Shown here: in pieces, positions 36,471-44,865 of the stretch
How the letters are laid out: every line of letters starts with the position of its first letter
Position numbering within the stretch: the first letter of the stretch is position 1
Source of the DNA: Roseicyclus salinarum
GTDB taxonomy: Bacteria; Pseudomonadota; Alphaproteobacteria; Rhodobacterales; Rhodobacteraceae
Direction of reading: 5' to 3'
DNA: 49,529 bases
Assembly: GCF_029624655.1 (NCBI RefSeq)
Contig: NZ_JARRSA010000028.1
Span: 1-49,529, forward strand
Notes under the pieces: model-generated
The model's input: the letters and a program-made list of their open reading frames with translations, nothing else
Told to the model about the DNA's origin: nothing
The model's database searches: none
Made by a program: the position numbers and the translations under genes

Positions 36471-36857
36471 ATGGCCCAGCCACCCATCCACATCCGGCCC
36501 GGCGACACCGAGCTTCGCACATGGGACGACCCGCGCCGCGGCAGGGCGGCGTTCCGCCTGCTCGTCAGCGCCGACGGCGGGCCGTCCTCGAAGCTGGTGC
36601 AGGGGGTCGCCGAGATCGCGCCGGGCGAGAGCGAGGCGCGGCACCGCCACGACCGGCCCGAGACAGCCTACGTCCTGTCGGGCGGCGGGCGGCTTACGCT
36701 GGCGGGGCAGGACATCGTGGCGGACGCGGGCGAGATGTTCTTCATCCCCGAGGGCCTGACCCACGGATGGCTCGCCGGCGAAGAGGGGTTGCAGATCCTG
36801 TGGACCTTCCCCGGCGACCGCTTCGCCGACGTGAGGTATGACTGGGCCGAGGATTGA
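36471..36857 (+). CDS. Single-domain cupin protein
   Basis: A 128-residue protein with one cupin barrel: Glu-Ala-Arg-His-Arg-His-Asp-Arg-Pro-Glu-Thr-Ala-Tyr-Val-Leu-Ser-Gly-Gly-Gly is the first metal motif, with two His and a Glu, and Phe-Ile-Pro-Glu-Gly-Leu-Thr-His-Gly-Trp is the second, with the third His. Metal binding is therefore likely intact. AGGAAGGA precedes ATG 36471. Substrate unknown; it could be a small regulator or a dioxygenase-like enzyme. Confidence 0.85.
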   Translation: MAQPPIHIRPGDTELRTWDDPRRGRAAFRLLVSADGGPSSKLVQGVAEIAPGESEARHRHDRPETAYVLSGGGRLTLAGQDIVADAGEMFFIPEGLTHGWLAGEEGLQILWTFPGDRFADVRYDWAED

Positions 36858-36905
36858 GGCGTCTGCCGTCGCGCGCGCCTCGGGGGGATTGCGACGCCCT
36901 TCGTC

Positions 36906-37025
36906 GCGTGCCTGCGACACATGCCTCCGACACCGCCCCCGCGTGCCTGCGACACCGTTCCTGGCGTGCCTGCGACACCGTTGTTCGCGTGCCTGCGACA
37001 CCGTTTTGTGCGTGCCTGCGACACG
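36906..37025. repeat. Tandem repeat, 23-bp period, upstream of lpdA
   Basis: The unit GCGTGCCTGCGACACCGTT with a four-base variable tail starts at 36941, 36964, 36987 and 37010, exactly 23 bp apart. A further copy starts at 36906 and a degenerate copy (TGCCTCCGACACC) lies at 36922. The first 15 or 16 bases are identical in most copies; the rest varies. The array fills much of the 291-bp gap between the cupin gene and lpdA. The period is about two helical turns, and repeats are separated by only seven or eight bases, so this is not a CRISPR. Confidence 0.85.
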
Positions 37026-37083
37026 ACGCGCGCTCAAAAAGCACCGCCGGATGGGCCATACCGGCTGTGAGCGCTTGCATGTC

Positions 37084-37099
37084 GTATGCCGCTGCATAC
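37084..37099. promoter_or_regulatory. Inverted repeat upstream of lpdA
   Basis: GTATGC-CGCT-GCATAC, a perfect 6+6 inverted repeat, lies 50 bp before the lpdA start codon, next to TTGCAT on the left and ACAAGG on the right. The position suits an operator for lpdA. It is AT-richer than its surroundings. Confidence 0.45.
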
Positions 37100-37148
37100 A
37101 AGGTCGCGGTGAATGACAGCCGGCACAGAGACGACCCGAGGAGGACCC

Positions 37149-38537
37149 ATGTCCAGCTATGACGTCATCGTAATCGGCTCCGGCCCCGGCGGATACGTCT
37201 GCGCCATCCGCTGCGCGCAGCTGGGCCTCAAGACGGCCTGCGTCGAGGGGCGCGAGACGCTTGGCGGCACCTGCCTGAACATCGGGTGCATCCCGTCGAA
37301 GGCGCTTCTGCACGCCTCGCACCAGCTGCACGAGGCCGAGCACAACTTCGAGAAGATGGGCCTGAAGGGCAAGGCGCCGACCGTCGACTGGAAGCAGATG
37401 CAAGCCTACAAGGACGACGTGATCGGCCAGAATACCAAGGGCATCGAGTTCCTGTTCAAGAAGAACAAGATCGACTGGTTGAAGGGCTGGGGGTCGGTGC
37501 CCGAGCCCGGCAAGGTCAAGGTCGGCGACGATGTCCACGAAGCGAAGTCCATCGTTATCGCCAGCGGCTCGGAGCCCTCGGCGCTGCCCGGCATCGAGAT
37601 CGACGAGAAGGTCGTCGTGACCTCCGAAGGCGCGCTGTCGCTGGGCAAGATCCCCAAGAAGATGGTCGTGATCGGCGCGGGCGTGATCGGCCTCGAGCTC
37701 GGGTCGGTCTATGCGCGGCTCGGCGCCGAGGTGCAGGTCGTGGAATACCTCGACATGATCACGCCGGGCATGGATGCCGAGGTGTCCAAGACCTTCAAGC
37801 GGCTTCTGGAGAAGCAGGGCCTGAGCTTCACCATGGGGGCGGCCGTGCAGGGCGTGGAGGCCACCAAGACCAAGGCCAAGGTCAACTACAAGCTAAAGAA
37901 GGACGACAGCGACCACACGCTGGAAGCGGACGTGGTCCTGGTCTCGACGGGGCGGCGGGCCTATACCGACGGGATCGACCTCGACGCGCTGGGCGTGAAG
38001 GTGAACGCGCGCGGGCAGGTCGAGACGGACGGGCACTGGGCGACCAACGTGCCGGGCATATACGCCATCGGCGACTGCATCGCGGGCCCGATGCTGGCCC
38101 ACAAGGCCGAGGACGAGGGCATGGCCGTCGCCGAGGTCATCGCGGGCAGGCACGGCCATGTGAACTACGGCGTGATCCCCAGCGTGATCTACACCCACCC
38201 CGAGGTCTCGGCCGTCGGCGCGACCGAGGAGATGTTGAAGTCCGAGGGCCGCGCCTACAAGGTCGGCAAGTTCAGCTTCATGGGCAACGGGCGGGCGAAG
38301 GCGAACTTCGCGGGCGACGGCTTCGTGAAGATCCTCGCCGACAAGGAGACCGACCGCATCCTCGGCGCGCACATCATCGGGCCGATGGCGGGCGACCTGA
38401 TCCACGAGATCTGCGTCGCGATGGAATTCGGCGCGGCGGCGCAGGACATCGCGCTGACCTGCCACGCGCACCCGACCTATTCGGAGGCCGTGCGCGAGGC
38501 CGCGCTGGCCTGCGGCGACGGTCCGATCCACAGCTGA
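37149..38537 (+). CDS. lpdA: Dihydrolipoyl dehydrogenase (E3)
   Basis: The flavoprotein reoxidises dihydrolipoamide of the 2-oxoglutarate dehydrogenase complex with NAD+. The 462-residue protein has the FAD-binding Gly-Ser-Gly-Pro-Gly-Gly-Tyr at the N-terminus, the redox disulfide in [13 protein letters not shown], the NAD-binding Gly-Ala-Gly-Val-Ile-Gly-Leu-Glu, Tyr-Ala-Ile-Gly-Asp-Cys-Ile, and the C-terminal catalytic His-Pro-Thr-Tyr-Ser-Glu. GAGGAGGA precedes ATG 37149. It is 1.3 kb from odhB, with its own probable promoter region containing a tandem repeat and an inverted repeat. Confidence 0.96.
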   Translation: MSSYDVIVIGSGPGGYVCAIRCAQLGLKTACVEGRETLGGTCLNIGCIPSKALLHASHQLHEAEHNFEKMGLKGKAPTVDWKQMQAYKDDVIGQNTKGIEFLFKKNKIDWLKGWGSVPEPGKVKVGDDVHEAKSIVIASGSEPSALPGIEIDEKVVVTSEGALSLGKIPKKMVVIGAGVIGLELGSVYARLGAEVQVVEYLDMITPGMDAEVSKTFKRLLEKQGLSFTMGAAVQGVEATKTKAKVNYKLKKDDSDHTLEADVVLVSTGRRAYTDGIDLDALGVKVNARGQVETDGHWATNVPGIYAIGDCIAGPMLAHKAEDEGMAVAEVIAGRHGHVNYGVIPSVIYTHPEVSAVGATEEMLKSEGRAYKVGKFSFMGNGRAKANFAGDGFVKILADKETDRILGAHIIGPMAGDLIHEICVAMEFGAAAQDIALTCHAHPTYSEAVREAALACGDGPIHS

Positions 38538-38563
38538 CGCGGCGCGGCGCGGCAGAGCGCCGC

Positions 38564-38582
38564 GCGGGGCATCGAGCCCCGC
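38564..38582 (+). terminator. Stem-loop(s) after lpdA
   Basis: GCGGGGC (38564-38570) and GCCCCGC (38576-38582) form a seven-base stem with a five-base loop. A second possible stem, GCGCGGC with GCCGCGC, lies immediately before it. There is no T-run. It lies between lpdA and the convergent GntR gene. Confidence 0.4.
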
Positions 38583-38636
38583 ACGGCGCGCGCCACGGCT
38601 TGCGTATTTCGGGAAAGATGAAGGGCGAGGCCGGGC

Positions 38637-39290
38637 TCAGCCCGCAAGAAGCCTGAGCCCCTGCGTGACGTCGGCGCGGGTGGCGAGGCGCAGTCCGGGC
38701 TCGTCGCCGGCGTTCAGCGCGGCGAGGATCAGGCGGTGGTGATGCGGTGGCTCGGTGCGGTTCAGGCGCCCGTAGAGCGCGCGCATCGTCGGGCCGAGTT
38801 GCAGCCAGACGGTTTCGGCGAGGGCCAGCATCGCGGGCGCCTGCGCGCGCAGGTAGAGCGTGCGGTGGAACTCGAGGTTGGTGCGAATGTAGCCGACGGC
38901 GTCGCGGCGGGCGACGGCCTGCGCGATCGCGGCATTGATCGCCTCCATCCGCTCGATCAGGGCGGGATGGGCGCGGGGCAGCGCGCGCGAGGCGAGTTCG
39001 GGTTCCAGCAGCGCGCGGATCGCGGCAAGTTCCTCGATGCGTTCGTTCGACAGCTCGGGCGTCGAGACCCGGCCCGAGGCCGAGAGGAACAGCGCGCCCT
39101 CTGACACGAGCCGGCGCACCGCCTCGCGGGCCGGGGTCATCGAGACGCCGAACTCGCGCCCGAGGCCCCGCAGCGTCATCGCCTCGCCGGGATTGACCTC
39201 GCCGTGCATGATCCGGCTGCGCAGCGCGCGGTAGACGCGGTCATGGGCGACGGCGGCGCCGGTCTCGGTCGGGCGGGGGTTCATCAGCAT
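38637..39290 (-). CDS. GntR-family transcriptional regulator (FCD/FadR subfamily)
   Basis: A 217-residue DNA-binding protein. Residues 15-80 are the winged helix-turn-helix (Ala-Leu-Arg-Ser-Arg-Ile-Met-His-Gly-Glu-Val-Asn-Pro-Gly and Leu-Gly-Arg-Glu-Phe-Gly-Val-Ser-Met-Thr-Pro-Ala-Arg-Glu-Ala). The rest is a helical FCD ligand domain with Asn-Leu-Glu-Phe-His-Arg-Thr-Leu-Tyr and Pro-His-His-His-Arg-Leu-Ile as metal/ligand residues. The FadR subfamily binds acids such as lactate, gluconate or acyl-CoA. ATG 39290 is four bases after the stop of the metallopeptidase gene and has GGGGTG before it. Its target is unknown. Confidence 0.88.
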   Translation of the reverse strand: MLMNPRPTETGAAVAHDRVYRALRSRIMHGEVNPGEAMTLRGLGREFGVSMTPAREAVRRLVSEGALFLSASGRVSTPELSNERIEELAAIRALLEPELASRALPRAHPALIERMEAINAAIAQAVARRDAVGYIRTNLEFHRTLYLRAQAPAMLALAETVWLQLGPTMRALYGRLNRTEPPHHHRLILAALNAGDEPGLRLATRADVTQGLRLLAG

Positions 39291-39294
39291 TGCG

Positions 39295-40014
39295 TCACCC
39301 CTCGGCTTCGCCGTCGAAGCGCCACGCCAGCAGGTCGTTGCCATGCGCGCGAAGCCAGGTCCGGTGCGTGTCCGTCTCGGGGCAGAGCGCGCGGCAGAGC
39401 TTCCAGAAGCCGGGGCCGTGGTTCATCTCGGCGAGGTGGGCGACCTCGTGGGCCGCGACGTAGTCGAGCACGGGGGCGGGCGCCATGATCAGGCGCCACG
39501 AGAACATCAGGTCGCCGCGCGCCGAGCAGCTGCCCCAGCGCGAGCGCGGATCGCGCAGCGTGAGCCGGCCCGCGCTGCGGCCGATGGCCCCGGCATGGAC
39601 CGACACCGCGCGCGCCAGGCGTTCGCGCGCGAGCGCGGTCAGGAGCGCCTTGAGGCGAGGCCCCTCGCGGGGGCCGGGCGGCACGGCGATGCGCCCGTCC
39701 ACGAAGCGCGCCGCGCGCCCCTCCCCCGCCACCACCGGGCGCGGCACGCCGCAGACCGGCACTTCGGCCCCGATCCGGGCCTGAAGCCGCGGCGGCGCGC
39801 GGTCGAGATGGCGGCGCACCCAGTCCGCGCGGTCGTGCAGGAAGGCCAGCGCCTCGTCCTCGGGCGCCCAGAACGGCAGGCTGAGGGACACGCGCCCGTC
39901 CGCCCGCGACACCCTGAGCGAGAATCGCCTCGCGCGGCGGTTGCGGCGCAGGACGACCTCGACCGGCGGGTCGCCGGGCAGCACATGGGTTGAACTGGGG
40001 GGTTTGGGTGACAA
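39295..40014 (-). CDS. YgjP-like metallopeptidase (M48/SprT-like)
   Basis: A 239-residue zinc peptidase-like protein of the DUF45/YgjP family. The zinc motif is His-Glu-Val-Ala-His-Leu (HExxH), with a third ligand in Asn-His-Gly-Pro-Gly-Phe-Trp, and the family block Ser-Arg-Trp-Gly-Ser-Cys-Ser precedes it. An upstream ATG at 40179 would place the start inside the neighbouring gene; the TTG at 40014 has GGAG six bases before it and gives the expected length, so I use it. It is divergent from the TIGR02300 gene and precedes the GntR gene by four bases. Function unknown. Confidence 0.87.
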   Translation of the reverse strand: MSPKPPSSTHVLPGDPPVEVVLRRNRRARRFSLRVSRADGRVSLSLPFWAPEDEALAFLHDRADWVRRHLDRAPPRLQARIGAEVPVCGVPRPVVAGEGRAARFVDGRIAVPPGPREGPRLKALLTALARERLARAVSVHAGAIGRSAGRLTLRDPRSRWGSCSARGDLMFSWRLIMAPAPVLDYVAAHEVAHLAEMNHGPGFWKLCRALCPETDTHRTWLRAHGNDLLAWRFDGEAEG

Positions 40015-40138
40015 TATCCACTCCGGTGAACGGGCCGCAGCGTCCGGGTCGCCGCCCGGCGGGAAAGGCTTTGACAGGCCGTGGCCCGTATGGCAATTGG
40101 CCGCAATTCTCTCGATAGCGATGAATGAAGGGGGTGTC

Positions 40139-40477
40139 ATGCCCAAAGAGGAATGGGGCGTCAAACGCGTCTGCCCCACGACCGGAAAGCGCTTCTACGA
40201 CATGGGCCGCAGCCCGATCGTGAGCCCCTATACCGGTGAAGTGGTCGAGCTGGACACCGGCAAGACGAGCAGAAGCCTCGTCTCCGAGAAGGCCGAGAGC
40301 AAGCGCGCGAAGTCCAAGGAGACCGAGGACGAGGATATCGTCCTGGAAGACGACGACGTCCTCGACGACGACGACTCGGATCTCGAGGATGACGTTCTCG
40401 ACGACGACGACGACGACAGCGACACCGTGGCGCTGGACGACCTCGCGGACGTCGCGTCGGAGGACGAGGAGAGCTGA
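40139..40477 (+). CDS. TIGR02300 family acidic protein
   Basis: A 112-residue protein common in alphaproteobacteria. Residues 1-45 are the conserved part: Glu-Glu-Trp-Gly-Val-Lys-Arg-Val-Cys-Pro-Thr-Thr-Gly-Lys-Arg-Phe-Tyr-Asp and Pro-Ile-Val-Ser-Pro-Tyr-Thr-Gly. The second half is almost all Asp and Glu (repeating Asp-Asp-Asp-Val-Leu-Asp-Asp-Asp), so it is probably disordered and strongly negative. GAAGGGGG lies before ATG 40139. Function unknown; the tail could mimic nucleic acid or bind cations. Confidence 0.88.
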   Translation: MPKEEWGVKRVCPTTGKRFYDMGRSPIVSPYTGEVVELDTGKTSRSLVSEKAESKRAKSKETEDEDIVLEDDDVLDDDDSDLEDDVLDDDDDDSDTVALDDLADVASEDEES

Positions 40478-40513
40478 TCGCGCGACGGCGCGCCAGTTCC
40501 CCCCGACGAGCTT

Positions 40514-40537
40514 GCGCGGGCCGCTTCAGGCCCGCGC
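40514..40537 (+). terminator. Stem-loop after the TIGR02300 gene
   Basis: GCGCGGGCC (40514-40522) pairs perfectly with GGCCCGCGC (40529-40537) around GCTTCA. The nine-base GC stem is strong, but no T-run follows. Confidence 0.5.
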
Positions 40538-40576
40538 CGCGACCCCCGGGACGGAGCATTCCCCGGGATTTTGCCC

Positions 40577-40604
40577 TTGCACTCGCGTGGGGCAGACCTT
40601 AGAG
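40577..40604 (+). promoter_or_regulatory. Promoter of tRNA-Ala
   Basis: TTGCAC (40577-40582), 16 bases, then TTAGAG (40599-40604). This resembles a sigma-70 promoter, with transcription expected about 20 bases before the tRNA. Confidence 0.5.
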
Positions 40605-40633
40605 ACCTGATCGCTGCCGAGGGCAGCGCGGAT

Positions 40634-40709
<76 letters not shown>

Positions 40710-41212
40710 AAATCTTCCAAGATCGTCTGAAAATCCCTGTCTTCGGCCGTACGCCGTTCGTCCTTTCGCAGGACCCCGAACCCGGGGCCGGAAATTGGCT
40801 GTCCGGCGCTCGAGGTGCGGCGGGGGGGGGGTGATTCAGGGAGCGGCGGCGCAGGCGTGGCGAGGACGTCGCCCGCCTCCGGATGGCCCAGGTCCATGCC
40901 TTTCGCCGGGGCCTTGGCGAGGGGGCTTCGGGGAGGCTGCCGCGCCCGGGATCCGTACGTCATGCCGGCTGTTCGCAAACATGGGCGCCGCGCCGGGTTC
41001 GTGGGTCCCGCGCGGCACGGCGCCGTCGGGCCGGGGAATCGAGGGGGACGGCACCCGGCCCGGCCCCGCCTTGCGCCACGTTCCCGGACGCCGCCCTGCG
41101 CGGGGCCCGTGCGATAGCCCCTCGCGCAGGCGGTCGTCCCCGGATAACCTGACCTGCGACCGACGCCGCGAACCAGTGCGAGCGTGGCCGTGGCAGCGGG
41201 ACGAGGGAGGGC
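40710..41212. other. 503-bp intergenic region between tRNA-Ala and soeA
   Basis: No gene is convincing on either strand: open frames here are Arg/Pro/Gly-rich and lack ribosome sites. It holds a run of ten Gs (40822-40831) and GC-rich inverted pieces. The promoter of soeABC is expected near the right end; GAGGGAGG at 41203-41210 is the soeA ribosome site. No integrase, direct repeat of the tRNA end or other sign of insertion is seen. Confidence 0.5.
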
Positions 41213-44086
41213 ATGTCCTTGGCAAAGCAGCCTGAGATCGACCTGAGCGCGCCCGTGGGCGACCGGGTCGCCAAGACGACGTGCTACATGTGCGCCTGCC
41301 GCTGCGGGATCGACGTGCATCTGCGCGATCGTCCCGACGGGCGCGCGGACGTGCGCTACATCGAAGGCAATCGCGACCATCCGGTGAACAAGGGCGTGAT
41401 CTGCGGCAAGGGCGCGTCGGGCATCATGCAGCATTGCTCGCCCGCGCGGCTTCGGGCGCCGATGAAGCGCGTCGGTCCGCGCGGCTCGGGCGAATTCGAG
41501 GAGATCACCTGGGAGGAGGCGCTCGGGCTGGCGACCGAGTGGATGGGCGCGGTCCGCACGACCGACCCGAAGCGCCTCGCCTTCTTCACCGGGCGCGACC
41601 AGAGCCAGAGCCTGACGGGGTTCTGGGCGATGAAATACGGCACGCCGAACTTCGCGGCGCATGGTGGCTTCTGCTCGGTCAACATGGCGGCGGGCGGGCT
41701 TTACACGTTCGGCGGTTCGTTCTGGGAATTCGGCGAGCCCGACTGGGAGCGCACCAAGTACTTCATGCTGTTCGGCGTGGCCGAGGACCATGCCTCGAAC
41801 CCGATCAAGATCGGCATCGGCAGGTTGAAGGCGCGGGGCGCAAAGGTCGTGTCGGTCAACCCGGTGCGGACGGGCTACAACGCCGTGGCCGACGAATGGG
41901 TCGGGGTGCGGCCCGGCACGGACGGCCTGTTCGTGGGCGCGCTGATCCACGAGCTGTTCCGGACGCAGGCGATCGATCTCGACTACCTCGTGCGCTACAC
42001 CAACGCGCCCTGGCTGGTGATCGACGCCCCGGGCACCGCCGAGGACGGCCTTTTCGCGCGCGACGGCAAGGGCGACCCGCTCGCCTACTCGTGCGACAGG
42101 CAAGCGCTGGTGAGCGGCAAGGCGGGCGACCTCAGCCTCGCGCTGACCGGCGCGCGGACGCTTGACGACGGACGCCGTGCCCGCCCGGTCTTCGAGCTGA
42201 TGGCGGAGCGCTACCTCGGCGACGACTACGCGCCCGAGGCGGTGGCCGAGCGCACGGGCATTCCGGCCGAGCAGATCCGGCGCATCGCCGCCGAGATGGC
42301 GCATGTGGCGTTCCAGGAGGAGATCGTCGTTCACCGGCCCTGGACGGACGCATGGGGGCGGCGGCACGACAACATGATCGGCCGCCCCGTCTCGATGCAC
42401 GCGATGCGGGGGATCTCGGCCCATTCCAACGGGTTCCAGACCTGCCGGATGCTGCATGTCCTGCAGATCCTGCTGGGCTCGATCGATTGCCCCGGCGGCT
42501 TCCGCTACAAACCGCCATACCCCAAGCAGACGCCGCCGAACCTGCTGCCGCACGGGCTGCCGCAGGACATCCGGCCCGAGATGCCGCTGGGCGGCCCGCA
42601 CCTGGGATTTCCGCACGGGCCGCAGCACCTGCTGATCGACGACGACGGCACCCCCGGCCGCATCGACAAGGCGTTTTCGTGGGATGCGCCGCTGTCGGCG
42701 CACGGGCTGATGCACATGGTCATCGGCAACGCGGCGCGGCGCGATCCCTACGGCATCGAGGTCCTGTTCCTGTACATGGCGAACATGGCGTGGAACTCGT
42801 CGATGAACGTGGGCGGCACGCTCGACGCGCTGACGGCCACGGACGAGGACGGCGCCTACGTCATCCCGAAGATCATCTATTCCGACGCCTACTATTCCGA
42901 GACGGTGCCCTATGCGGACCTGATCCTGCCCGACACGACCTACCTGGAGCGGTGGGACTGCATCTCGCTTCTGGACAGGCCGATCTCCGAGCCCGAGATG
43001 GTCGCCGACGCGATCCGGGTGCCGGTGGTCAAGCCCGACCGGGACGTGCGGCCCTTCCAGGACGTGCTGATCGAGCTTGGCGCGCGGCTGGGCCTGCCGG
43101 GTTTCGCGCACGACGACGGCTCGCCCGTCTATCCCGGCGGCTATCCCGACTACATGGTCAACCACGAGCGCAAGCCCGGCATCGGGCCGCTGGCGGGCTG
43201 GCGCGGGGACGGGACGCAAAGCGGCGTCGGCGCGCCGAACCCCGGCCAGCTCGGCCGCTACATCGAGAACGGGGCGTTCCACGTCGAGCACCTCGTGCCC
43301 GAGCACGCCTATTACAAGCACGCCAATCGCGGCTATCTCGAATGGGGCATCGAAAAGGGCATCCGCCTGTCGTCCGAGCCCACGATCTTCCAGCTCTACT
43401 GCGAGCCGCTGCAGCGTTTCCGCCTCGCGGCGCGGGGCCACGGCGAGCGCCAGCCGCCCGACCACGCGCGCGGGCGGATCGAGACGCATTTCGATCCGCT
43501 GCCGTTCTGGTATCCGCCCTTCGAGGAGCAGATGACCGACGCCGCGGCCTTTCCCCTGCACGCCATCACCCAGCGGCCGATGCACATGTATCACTCGTGG
43601 GGATCGCAGAACGCGTGGCTGAGGCAGATCACGGCGGAGAACCGGCTTTACATCCATCGCGACCTCGGGGCGCGGATCGGGGTCCGTGACGACGACTGGG
43701 TCGCCATCGCCTCGCATCTGGGGCGGGTGACGTGCCAGGTCCGCCTGATGGACGGCGTGAACCCGCACACGGTCTGGACGTGGAACGCCATCGGCAAGCG
43801 CAAGGGTGCCTGGGCCCTCGACGAGGACGCGCCCGAGACGACGCGGGGCTTCCTTCTGAACCACCTGATCTCCGAGCTGCTGCCCAAGGGGGGTGGCGGA
43901 TACCGTCATTCCAACTCGGACCCGATCACGGGGCAGGCGGCTTGGTTCGACCTGCGGGTGTCGATCGAAAAGGTGGAGACGCGCGCGGACAGCGAGCCGC
44001 GGCTCGAGCCGCTCGGGCGCGGCGGCCTGCCGCGCGCCCCCCGACGCCTCGCCTATGGCGCGCTGTTCAAGGAGCCGGCCGAATGA
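41213..44086 (+). CDS. soeA: Sulfite dehydrogenase (quinone) molybdopterin subunit SoeA
   Basis: Catalytic subunit of a membrane-bound sulfite-oxidising complex of the DMSO-reductase family, facing the cytoplasm. The 957-residue protein has the iron-sulfur motif C24-x2-C27-x3-C31...C64 (Thr-Cys-Tyr-Met-Cys and Val-Ile-Cys-Gly-Lys-Gly) and C154 in His-Gly-Gly-Phe-Cys-Ser-Val-Asn, a probable molybdenum ligand. The C-terminal molybdopterin-binding domain includes His-Ser-Trp-Gly-Ser-Gln-Asn-Ala-Trp. There is no twin-arginine signal, which fits SoeA and argues against periplasmic PsrA/PhsA-type reductases. SoeB and SoeC follow in the same order as in roseobacters. A formate dehydrogenase is unlikely: the arrangement with a DmsC-like anchor is that of Soe. 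Taurine or other sulfonate breakdown would supply sulfite. Confidence 0.87.
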   Translation: MSLAKQPEIDLSAPVGDRVAKTTCYMCACRCGIDVHLRDRPDGRADVRYIEGNRDHPVNKGVICGKGASGIMQHCSPARLRAPMKRVGPRGSGEFEEITWEEALGLATEWMGAVRTTDPKRLAFFTGRDQSQSLTGFWAMKYGTPNFAAHGGFCSVNMAAGGLYTFGGSFWEFGEPDWERTKYFMLFGVAEDHASNPIKIGIGRLKARGAKVVSVNPVRTGYNAVADEWVGVRPGTDGLFVGALIHELFRTQAIDLDYLVRYTNAPWLVIDAPGTAEDGLFARDGKGDPLAYSCDRQALVSGKAGDLSLALTGARTLDDGRRARPVFELMAERYLGDDYAPEAVAERTGIPAEQIRRIAAEMAHVAFQEEIVVHRPWTDAWGRRHDNMIGRPVSMHAMRGISAHSNGFQTCRMLHVLQILLGSIDCPGGFRYKPPYPKQTPPNLLPHGLPQDIRPEMPLGGPHLGFPHGPQHLLIDDDGTPGRIDKAFSWDAPLSAHGLMHMVIGNAARRDPYGIEVLFLYMANMAWNSSMNVGGTLDALTATDEDGAYVIPKIIYSDAYYSETVPYADLILPDTTYLERWDCISLLDRPISEPEMVADAIRVPVVKPDRDVRPFQDVLIELGARLGLPGFAHDDGSPVYPGGYPDYMVNHERKPGIGPLAGWRGDGTQSGVGAPNPGQLGRYIENGAFHVEHLVPEHAYYKHANRGYLEWGIEKGIRLSSEPTIFQLYCEPLQRFRLAARGHGERQPPDHARGRIETHFDPLPFWYPPFEEQMTDAAAFPLHAITQRPMHMYHSWGSQNAWLRQITAENRLYIHRDLGARIGVRDDDWVAIASHLGRVTCQVRLMDGVNPHTVWTWNAIGKRKGAWALDEDAPETTRGFLLNHLISELLPKGGGGYRHSNSDPITGQAAWFDLRVSIEKVETRADSEPRLEPLGRGGLPRAPRRLAYGALFKEPAE

Positions 44087-44832
44087 CCGATCTGCCCGGA
44101 GAGACGCCGAGGAAGCTTGGCCTCGTGATCGACCTCGACACCTGCGTCGGCTGCCATGCCTGCGTGACGAGCTGCAAGGAATGGAACACCGGCGGCTATT
44201 CCGCGCCGCTGGGCGACCGCGACCCCTATGGCGCCGACCCGGACGGCGCATGGCTGAACCGGGTGCACGGCTACGAGATGAAGATCGACGGCCGCCCGCG
44301 CACGGTGCATTTCCCGCGCTCGTGCCTGCATTGCGAGGACGCCGCCTGCGTCACGGTGTGCCCCACCGGCGCCAGCTACAAGCGGGCGGAGGACGGCATC
44401 GTCCTGGTCAATCCCGACACCTGCATCGGCTGCAAGCTGTGTTCCTGGGCCTGCCCCTACGGCGCGCGGGAATACGGCCAGGACGACGGCGTGATGAAGA
44501 AATGCACGCTGTGCGTCGACCGGATCTACAACGAGACGCTGCACGAGGAGGACCGCGTGCCCGCCTGCGTGCGCGCCTGCCCGACGGGCGCGCGCGCCTT
44601 CGGCGACCTCGCCGACCCGGCCAGCGGCGTCTCGGCCCTGGTGAGAGAACGGGGCGGGTTCGACCTGCTGGCCGAGGCCGGCTACAAGCCCGTGAACAAG
44701 TACCTGCCGCCGCGCGCGCCGGCCGTGGCCCCGACCATGCCCGAGACCCGGGAGACGGACGGAGCCGCCGACGCGCCGCGCGACCGGATGGAGCGTCTGT
44801 TCGCATGGGTCGACAGGCGCCTGAGCAGCTAG
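44083..44832 (+). CDS. soeB: Sulfite dehydrogenase iron-sulfur subunit SoeB
   Basis: The 249-residue electron-transfer subunit carries four [4Fe-4S] clusters. Cys groups are Cys-Val-Gly-Cys-His-Ala-Cys-Val-Thr-Ser-Cys, Cys-Leu-His-Cys-Glu-Asp-Ala-Ala-Cys...Cys-Pro, Cys-Ile-Gly-Cys-Lys-Leu-Cys...Cys-Pro, and Cys-Thr-Leu-Cys...Cys-Val-Arg-Ala-Cys-Pro. The last 50 residues are a Pro/Ala-rich tail. It overlaps the soeA stop by four bases (ATGA). It passes electrons from SoeA to the quinone at SoeC. Confidence 0.9.
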   Translation: MTDLPGETPRKLGLVIDLDTCVGCHACVTSCKEWNTGGYSAPLGDRDPYGADPDGAWLNRVHGYEMKIDGRPRTVHFPRSCLHCEDAACVTVCPTGASYKRAEDGIVLVNPDTCIGCKLCSWACPYGAREYGQDDGVMKKCTLCVDRIYNETLHEEDRVPACVRACPTGARAFGDLADPASGVSALVRERGGFDLLAEAGYKPVNKYLPPRAPAVAPTMPETRETDGAADAPRDRMERLFAWVDRRLSS

Positions 44833-44865
44833 GAAACCGGAACCCAGACCCGAAGGCCGAGGCCG

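Noticed and set aside
36906-37025. CRISPR array
   Set aside because: The period is 23 bp with only seven or eight variable bases between 15-16-base cores; spacers are far too short and no cas genes are present.
40822-40831. Run of ten Gs as a phase-variation switch
   Set aside because: It lies in no convincing gene or promoter spacer; more than 380 bases separate it from soeA.
41213-44832. Formate dehydrogenase, or thiosulfate/polysulfide reductase
   Set aside because: There is no twin-arginine signal and no formate-dehydrogenase accessory genes; the DmsC-type anchor and gene order match SoeABC. Biochemistry would be needed for final proof.
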